Below are positions 58,717-64,000 of a stretch of 64,000 bases of DNA, one piece after another. A program made the position numbers and the translations under genes. The stretch covers positions 1-64,000 of the forward strand of contig JAGCET010000001.1 in NCBI GenBank assembly GCA_017650505.1, read 5' to 3'. The notes under the pieces are model-generated. The model was given only the letters and a program-made list of their open reading frames with translations. It was not told the DNA's origin and made no database searches. The DNA is from Alphaproteobacteria bacterium (lineage in GTDB: Bacteria; Pseudomonadota; Alphaproteobacteria; Rs-D84). The stretch's first letter is position 1; every line of letters starts with the position of its first letter.

Positions 58717-60111
58717 ATGAAAAAAATTCTTTTGGGTGCGTTTTTGGCACTGGTTTTTGTTTGTGATGGGTTTGCCGGGTGTAATTCGGCGATTACGTTG
58801 ATGTATAAGGGTAATCAACGGCCGGCAGATGATGAGTTTTTGTATGAAAGTGAATATCAGTGGCAGGCTTCTAAGCAAGGGTGGGAAAATACCAGACATC
58901 AAACTTCGGGCGATGGTAAGGGATTTGAATGTGACCAAGTAAAATCTGCAAGTTGTACGGCCAACGAAGTGGTAACGATGAGTGCGGGGCATTATTGGCA
59001 GGGTAAAAAGATAAATCAGACACGTAAGTATCAATGTTGGGGTTGGTGGGCACGCGGTGGATTGAATGACAGGTGGGTCGTTGTTGATGATGGTATGTGT
59101 AACTCACGTCAATTTGGGGATATACCTGTTGGTGGTGCATATAGTAGGGCGTTAACGAAGGCAGAATGTAGCGGTTATAAAAAGACAGATGAAACGCATG
59201 GTGTAGAATTTCAGTTGCGGTGTCAAGAAGGTAGAAACCTTATATGTTGGGCAACGAAGTGTGATGATGCGAATATGAAACCGAATGCAGATGGTGTTTG
59301 TGTGGGTGGTGGTGTGGTGCCACCCGGTCCTAAACCAGACAATAGATCTTGCCGGGAAAAGCGTGCGGGTATGAGTCAGACGGCACTTGCATGTTGCGAT
59401 ACCGGGACCGAGGGGGATTATGATAAGGCAAGCGATAAATGTGTATGCAAGGGTGGTAAGACCTTTGAAATCGTAAGTGGGCGTGGACAATGTGTAGTCA
59501 AAGATAAGCCGGGACCAGATCCGACGGTGCAATGTCCGCCCGAGGAGACGTATCAGGATGGTTTAACATGTAAATGCAAAGACCGGTCGAAAGTGTACAA
59601 TCCAAATACCAGGAAATGCGAAGGTGGTCTTGTGACAAAGCAGTGTCCGTCGTATTCAACCCCGGTTGGTGATACATGCAAGTGTGATAATGAAGGTATG
59701 GAATATGATGCCGCCGGTAATTATTGCAAATGTACGATTGCCGATGCCCGAACAGAAAGTGGTAGATGCAAATGTAATGATGCAAACAAAGAAGTCAAAA
59801 ACGGCAAGTGCGAATATAGCAAGTCGTATTTGGATGTTTTGGCAAGGATAGAGGCGTTGTATACTTCATTAAGTTCGACAATGGGCGGATTTGAAAAGTC
59901 TGTATGGAAAGATGCCGAAGGGAACTTTAACACTGCGCGTTTGGCGTCGGACAGTATTGCGGGTGTCGTGCTTGGGACCGCGGGTGGTATTATCACGGCG
60001 AAAATCGTGAAAAAGAACCAATTAAAGCAGGGGTTTGAAGATATTAAATGCGCAATCGGTGGCCAAAATATCGCAAGTTATGGCGACACTATGACGGTCG
60101 GGTTGCAGTAG
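58717..60111 (+). CDS. large cysteine-rich secreted or membrane-anchored protein
   Basis: 464 residues. Signal peptide MKKILLGAFLALVFVC to about residue 21. The mature part has about 34 cysteines. An N-terminal Trp-rich domain (GHYWQGKK, CWGWWARGG) is followed by repeated short units of the type C-x-C-K...C (TCKCKDRSKVY, TCKCDNEGMEY, YCKCTIADART, RCKCNDANKEV), resembling EGF-like or knottin strings. A helical stretch follows, then a membrane segment (about 412-432: SIAGVVLGTAGGIITA) and a short tail. It may be anchored at its C-terminus. The function is unknown; adhesion or envelope structure is only a guess. Confidence 0.65.
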   Translation: MKKILLGAFLALVFVCDGFAGCNSAITLMYKGNQRPADDEFLYESEYQWQASKQGWENTRHQTSGDGKGFECDQVKSASCTANEVVTMSAGHYWQGKKINQTRKYQCWGWWARGGLNDRWVVVDDGMCNSRQFGDIPVGGAYSRALTKAECSGYKKTDETHGVEFQLRCQEGRNLICWATKCDDANMKPNADGVCVGGGVVPPGPKPDNRSCREKRAGMSQTALACCDTGTEGDYDKASDKCVCKGGKTFEIVSGRGQCVVKDKPGPDPTVQCPPEETYQDGLTCKCKDRSKVYNPNTRKCEGGLVTKQCPSYSTPVGDTCKCDNEGMEYDAAGNYCKCTIADARTESGRCKCNDANKEVKNGKCEYSKSYLDVLARIEALYTSLSSTMGGFEKSVWKDAEGNFNTARLASDSIAGVVLGTAGGIITAKIVKKNQLKQGFEDIKCAIGGQNIASYGDTMTVGLQ

Positions 60112-60222
60112 TTGGTGGCTAGTGATAGTGGTTGGTGATTAGTGAAAACGGCGCATAGCGCCGTTTTTTGTTCCAGATAACAAGTTCCCCTCTTGAGAGG
60201 GGAACTTACACTAACCACTAAC
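60112..60222. repeat. AGTGRTT heptamer repeat with nested hairpins
   Basis: Left: GTGGCT, AGTGAT, AGTGGTT, GGTGATT, AGTGAAA. Centre: terminator AACGGCGC-ATA-GCGCCGTT at 60147, then an 11-bp perfect hairpin AAGTTCCCCTC-TTGA-GAGGGGAACTT at 60182. Right: the inverted CACTAACCACTAAC at 60209-60222. A nested palindrome of more than 100 bp. Confidence 0.85.
60147..60169 (+). terminator. terminator of the 58717 gene
   Basis: AACGGCGC, loop ATA, GCGCCGTT, then TTTTTG. Confidence 0.9.
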
Positions 60223-60305
60223 ACTCTCGCACTATTTCCTTTACTTATCGTTTTTTTTTGTCTATTCTGGGGGCAAATAATAATAAAACCAAAAGGAGAA
60301 AAGTC

Positions 60306-60617
60306 ATGGAAGAAGTCCAAGTCGTTGATACGGTTACTAGTGCTGCACAACCGGCACAGCAGGGCGGTTGGGGTGGTTTGATGCTCTATTGTTTAATCAT
60401 ATTTGTTGTGATTTATTTCTTTATGGTGCGCCCGAACAAGCGTCGTATGGCCGAATATCAAAAAATGCTGGATTCGGTTGCGGTGGGGAATCGTGTGTTG
60501 GCCGCGGGTATCTATGGCACCGTTAAAAAGGTTGGTGACAAGACTATTGAAATGGAAATCGCCAAAGGTGTTGTCATAGAAGTCAGTAAAAATGCCATTG
60601 CAAGTGTCGAAAAATAA
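60306..60617 (+). CDS. yajC: preprotein translocase subunit YajC
   Basis: 103 residues from the ATG at 60306 (AAAAGGAGAAAAG upstream). One membrane helix (LMLYCLIIFVVIYFFMV) is followed by the YajC signature RPNKRRMAEYQKML and VLAAGIYGTVKKV. It associates with SecDF. It heads the yajC-secD-secF operon, with a likely promoter TTTACT/TATTCT at 60240-60268. Confidence 0.93.
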   Translation: MEEVQVVDTVTSAAQPAQQGGWGGLMLYCLIIFVVIYFFMVRPNKRRMAEYQKMLDSVAVGNRVLAAGIYGTVKKVGDKTIEMEIAKGVVIEVSKNAIASVEK

Positions 60618-60629
60618 AAAGGTATTCAG

Positions 60630-62183
60630 ATGTTGAAAAAATTGGCAATAGTTTTTGTTGCGGTGTTCGGTGTCTTGTTGGCGGTGCCAACAATGTGGTC
60701 GGGTGCCGCAAAGTATTTCCCGTCTTGGGTGCATCCGATATCGTTGGGATTGGACCTGAAGGGTGGGGCGCAATTGTTATTAGAGGTTGATACCGCGACA
60801 ATGTTCCGCGAAAAGTCAAACCAATTGTATGACGAAGTGCGTACCGCGATGATTGATCGGGACAAGGGTGTGATTCGGTTTTCGAACCTGCGCAATAATG
60901 ATGGTGTTGTGTCTTTGACTTTGCGTGAAGGTGAAGAAATGTCGCGTGCCAAAGGGCGGTTAAAAAGTGTCCTTGGGAATACCGTGGATATATCGTCAAA
61001 GGGGCAAACGATAACATTACAATATTCTGAAAAGCAACGGCAAGAAATGATTCAGGATGCCTTGGCGCGCAGTATTGAAATTGTGCGTCGCCGTATAGAT
61101 GCGTTGGGAACCAAGGAACCGTCGATTCAAAGTCAGGGTGGTAAATATATATTGGTGCAATTGCCAGGTGTTGATAATCCGGAACGTATCAAAGAATTGA
61201 TTGGGCAAACCGCAAAAATGACATTTCATTTGGTGAATGAAAATGTTACGCCGGACCAGGTTATGTCTGGGGTCGCGCCGGCGGGAACTGAATTTTTGCC
61301 GTATATGGAAAATGGTGGTGTGGTACCGGTGTATTCGCATGTCGAAGTATCGGGCGAATCGTTAAAGGATTCCCAGGCGGACTTTGACCAAAATAATATG
61401 CCGGTTGTGACAACGGTGTTCGATTCGGTTGGTGCAAGGCGTTTTTCAAAATTGACGACCGACCATGTGAACGAACGGTTTGCCATTGTTTTGGATGGCA
61501 AGGTTTTGTCTGCACCGACTATTCGTGAGCCGATTCCGGGTGGACGTGGCCAAATCTCCGGTGGATTTACTTTACAGGGTGCAAAAGATTTGGCCGTTCT
61601 GTTGCGCAGTGGTGCTTTGCCGGCCCCGTTACAGGTAATCGAAGAACGTACGGTTGGTGCGGGACTTGGTGCCGACACCATTGCCCAAGGTAAGGTCGGT
61701 TCCGCAATAGGTGTGTTGTTGGTGTTGATATTTATGATTGCGGTGTATCGCGCCTTTGGTGTGATTGCGGACATCGTATTGTTGGTGAATTTGGCAATGA
61801 TTATTGGTGTTTCGGCACTTTTAGGGGCGACATTGACGTTGCCGGGAATCGCAGGTATCGTTCTGACGTTGGGTATGGCGGTGGACGCGAATATATTGCC
61901 GTTTGAACGTATAAGGGATGAAATTCGTGCGGGTGCAACACCGTTGCGTGCCGTTGATCACGGTTTTACTCGTTCTATGAAGACGGTTTTGGACGGTGAA
62001 ATAACAAATTTGATTTGCGCATTGATTTTGTTCCAATTTGGCGCAGGGCCGATTCGTGGATTTGCCGTGACGTTGTCTATTGGTGTGTTGACGACATTGT
62101 TTACGTGCATTTGGTTGTCGCGTGTACTGATAGATTGGTATATGGGTGGCAAAAATAAAAAAATTGGTTATGTTAAACAATAA
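60630..62183 (+). CDS. secD: protein translocase subunit SecD
   Basis: 517 residues. A first helix, then LGLDLKGGAQLLLEVD, the large periplasmic P1 domain (about 60-300, including RRIDALGTKEPSIQSQG, cut as RRIDALGTKEPSIQ), and five C-terminal helices. GMAVDANILPFERIRDE carries the proton-relay aspartate of SecD helix 4. It pulls translocating proteins at the periplasmic side using the proton gradient. Confidence 0.95.
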   Translation: MLKKLAIVFVAVFGVLLAVPTMWSGAAKYFPSWVHPISLGLDLKGGAQLLLEVDTATMFREKSNQLYDEVRTAMIDRDKGVIRFSNLRNNDGVVSLTLREGEEMSRAKGRLKSVLGNTVDISSKGQTITLQYSEKQRQEMIQDALARSIEIVRRRIDALGTKEPSIQSQGGKYILVQLPGVDNPERIKELIGQTAKMTFHLVNENVTPDQVMSGVAPAGTEFLPYMENGGVVPVYSHVEVSGESLKDSQADFDQNNMPVVTTVFDSVGARRFSKLTTDHVNERFAIVLDGKVLSAPTIREPIPGGRGQISGGFTLQGAKDLAVLLRSGALPAPLQVIEERTVGAGLGADTIAQGKVGSAIGVLLVLIFMIAVYRAFGVIADIVLLVNLAMIIGVSALLGATLTLPGIAGIVLTLGMAVDANILPFERIRDEIRAGATPLRAVDHGFTRSMKTVLDGEITNLICALILFQFGAGPIRGFAVTLSIGVLTTLFTCIWLSRVLIDWYMGGKNKKIGYVKQ

Positions 62184-62194
62184 GGGGTTTTGAT

Positions 62195-63058
62195 ATGAAA
62201 CTGCATTTTATGAAGTATCGCAAAGTATCGTATTGGATTTCGGGTCTGTTAATGGCCGCATCTATCTTGGCATTGGCGTTTAAGGGGTTGAATTACGGAA
62301 TCGATTTTGCCGGTGGTATTTCGATGGAGGTAACTGCAACAAATCCGGAATATACCGTCGATAAAATGCGTCACGATTTGGCCGCGTTTAAGCCGGAATT
62401 GCAATCGATTGATGGAAATGCAATTCTGATTCGTGTTGGTTTGCCCAAGGGTGCAACCGATGCCGAACAAAACACACGCGTTCGTGAAATCAAAGATATT
62501 TTGGGCGACCGTGTAGAATATGCCCAGGTGCAAATCGTTGGACCAAAGATTGGTGGTGAATTGGTGCGCGGTGGTATTTTGGCCGTTTTGGTGTCTTTTA
62601 TACTGATGTCTGTGTATATTTGGATTCGATATCGTGGTGGTTATGCGGTTGGGTCTTTTGTATCGTTGGTGTTCGACTTTGTGTTGATGTTTGGTTTTTT
62701 TTCAATTGCCGGATTGGAATTTAACCAGACCGCGATAGCCGTTATTTTGATGGGTGTTGGATATTCGATAAATGATAAAGTTGTGAACTATGACCGAATC
62801 GATGAAAATATAAAAAAATATCACAAAATGCCGATGGATGGACTGATTGACCTGTCGGTGAATGAAATGTTGCCACGTACTTTGATGACCAGTATCACGA
62901 CAATATTGGCGTTGTTGGGGTTGTTCGTGTTCGGTGGAATGGCACTGCGTGATTTTGCAATTGCGATGACATTTTCTATCATTATGGGCACATTGACCAG
63001 TATGTATATTTCGAACGTTATTTTGTATCACTTTAACCTGCGCGAAACGAAATATTAA
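62195..63058 (+). CDS. secF: protein translocase subunit SecF
   Basis: 287 residues. YGIDFAGGISMEV near the N-terminus, the P4 domain (about 45-120), and five more helices with VGYSINDKVVNYDRI carrying the relay Asp/Arg set, then FGGMALRDFAIAM. It is the partner of SecD, 11 bp downstream. The S41 peptidase gene follows after 38 bp without a terminator. Confidence 0.95.
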   Translation: MKLHFMKYRKVSYWISGLLMAASILALAFKGLNYGIDFAGGISMEVTATNPEYTVDKMRHDLAAFKPELQSIDGNAILIRVGLPKGATDAEQNTRVREIKDILGDRVEYAQVQIVGPKIGGELVRGGILAVLVSFILMSVYIWIRYRGGYAVGSFVSLVFDFVLMFGFFSIAGLEFNQTAIAVILMGVGYSINDKVVNYDRIDENIKKYHKMPMDGLIDLSVNEMLPRTLMTSITTILALLGLFVFGGMALRDFAIAMTFSIIMGTLTSMYISNVILYHFNLRETKY

Positions 63059-63096
63059 ATTGGTGATGCCGGTTGCAAAAGACAAAGGAGGGAAAT

Positions 63097-64000
63097 ATGA
63101 AAAAATTTTTAATGGCGTTTTTGTTCATATTGTTGGGTGCAACCGGTGCACGTGCCGGCGAATTGTTCTTTGATGATGAACCGATTCAGGGTGGGTTGAA
63201 TGTTGTTGAAATGTCGCGTGGCTTTGCCGATATTTATGAAAAGTTGGATGGTGTTAGTTGGGGCGGAAAAAGTATAAACGTTGCAATTGAAAGTTTGGAA
63301 AATATGAGCAAGGATGCGCATATTGCGGCGACTGATGAACGTGTTGTTTTGGTTTGGGGTGATTCGATTGTTGCAAATTATCCGCGGCCATCTGCGCGTG
63401 ATTGGGATGCGTTTGGTGAAATTACGACGGCATTGGTTTTGAAAATGCGTGAACGTGATGCAAATTTGGCGGCGGCGAATGATGCGGAAATTTATCGTGC
63501 GGTTGTTGACGGCCTTATGCGGGGGATAGATGAAAGAGGGCGTTATATATATTCGCGTGATGCAGAAATTGCAAGTGATGGTCGTATATTGACCAGTGTC
63601 GGTATCGAAGGGCGGCGTGATGAACGTGGAAACTTTCGGGTTCTTGGGGTGTATAAAGGTTCGCCGGCGGACAATGCGGGGGTCAGTGCGGGGGATTTGA
63701 TTGGTGAAATAAATGGAACTTTGGTTTCGGACATGGCTGATTCTGTGTTGGCGGCGATGATGTCGGGATTTAATTCTGGAACGTTAAAAATGACATTGAT
63801 GACACCAACGGGAACACGGCGGATTGTTGTGCGTCGTGCAACGGTTGTTTTGGCCGATGCAGATGTTGTGTTTATGGACGATGATAATGGTGGAATAATG
63901 GAAATTATCGTGAACCAGGTTTCTAATAATGCTGCGTCCATTGTTGCCGAGGCATTAAATAAACACCAAAATCTGTCCGGGGTGATTTTAGATTTGCGTT
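63097..64000 (+). CDS. S41-family (CtpA-like) peptidase, 3' end cut by the window
   Basis: 301 residues are visible with no stop before the window ends. AAAGGAGGGAAAT precedes the ATG. A signal peptide (MKKFLMAFLFILLGATGARA) leads to the periplasm. A helical region follows, then a PDZ domain around GVYKGSPADNAGVSAGD. The sequence ends GVILDLR, the strand that in CtpA/S41 proteases precedes the NxGG and catalytic Ser-Lys. Whether the catalytic residues are intact cannot be seen. It is transcribed from the same direction as secDF. Confidence 0.8.
   Translation, partial: MKKFLMAFLFILLGATGARAGELFFDDEPIQGGLNVVEMSRGFADIYEKLDGVSWGGKSINVAIESLENMSKDAHIAATDERVVLVWGDSIVANYPRPSARDWDAFGEITTALVLKMRERDANLAAANDAEIYRAVVDGLMRGIDERGRYIYSRDAEIASDGRILTSVGIEGRRDERGNFRVLGVYKGSPADNAGVSAGDLIGEINGTLVSDMADSVLAAMMSGFNSGTLKMTLMTPTGTRRIVVRRATVVLADADVVFMDDDNGGIMEIIVNQVSNNAASIVAEALNKHQNLSGVILDLR

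Overview
The window is a chromosomal segment from a Gram-negative bacterium of moderate to low GC content that uses the standard bacterial code. TGA, TAA and TAG all act as stops, and leucine TTG codons and T-rich intergenic DNA dominate. Gene content points to an uncultured alphaproteobacterium with a compact genome. The indicators are a GapR/DUF2312 protein, an alphaproteobacterial-type AddB, DciA next to RuvC, a SecB/YajC/SecD/SecF export set, LolCD and LptF-type envelope machinery, and an S24-repressor-type helix-turn-helix. The lineage is an inference from gene families; there is no rRNA and only one tRNA (Gln, TTG).

Layout. 0-4.7 kb: the end of a secretin-like protein, a LolC/E-LolD ABC pair and two secreted or anchored cysteine-containing proteins. 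4.7-11.4 kb: an AT-rich accessory block with orphan enzymes (RBBP9-like hydrolase, guanine-deaminase-like protein, DUF4406-like protein, isochorismatase-fold protein), a stand-alone HTH, a LysR regulator, two 51-bp direct repeats and several palindromes. It ends at the 3' side of tRNA-Gln. 11.5-17.4 kb: a MarR-TolC-adaptor-RND efflux operon with a NADAR-family gene translationally adjacent. 17.5-41.4 kb: mostly housekeeping genes (HAD phosphatase, RmuC, def-fmt-truA, comEC, gapR, pyk, lpoA-like/rsmI, engB-addB, xth, acyl-CoA ligase, mnmE-ruvA, yebC, ruvC-dciA-mltA, secB, an MFS transporter, recA). 41.4-48.8 kb: a surface-polysaccharide cluster of eight glycosyltransferase-type genes in two convergent halves. 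48.8-64 kb: typA, serS-trxB, a DnaJ-like gene, xerD-small membrane protein-lptF, greA-mutL, a large cysteine-rich secreted protein, yajC-secD-secF and the start of an S41 peptidase.

How the genes work together. Envelope biogenesis recurs throughout: LolCD, an LpoA-like PBP activator, MltA, LptF, SecB plus SecDF-YajC, and TolC/RND. A second theme is DNA repair and recombination: AddB, RuvA, RuvC, RecA, RmuC, XerD, MutL, Xth and ComEC. Operons are tight, with 1-20 nt overlaps, and many convergent gene pairs overlap at their stops.

The most unusual signal is repeat biology. Palindromic elements lie in frame inside mnmE (two 48-bp copies with matching ends and hairpins whose sequences differ but whose pairing is kept). 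Another repeat type supplies the C-terminal tail of SerS and recurs between genes. A heptameric AGTGRTT repeat sits at four gene 3' ends. Other points of interest are an RND pump without the canonical Asp-Asp-Lys proton relay, its adaptor of only 199 residues, and a six-cysteine C-terminal module shared by two otherwise unrelated exported proteins. A recurrent promoter form has TTGAxx and TATAAT/TATATT separated by 16 nt.
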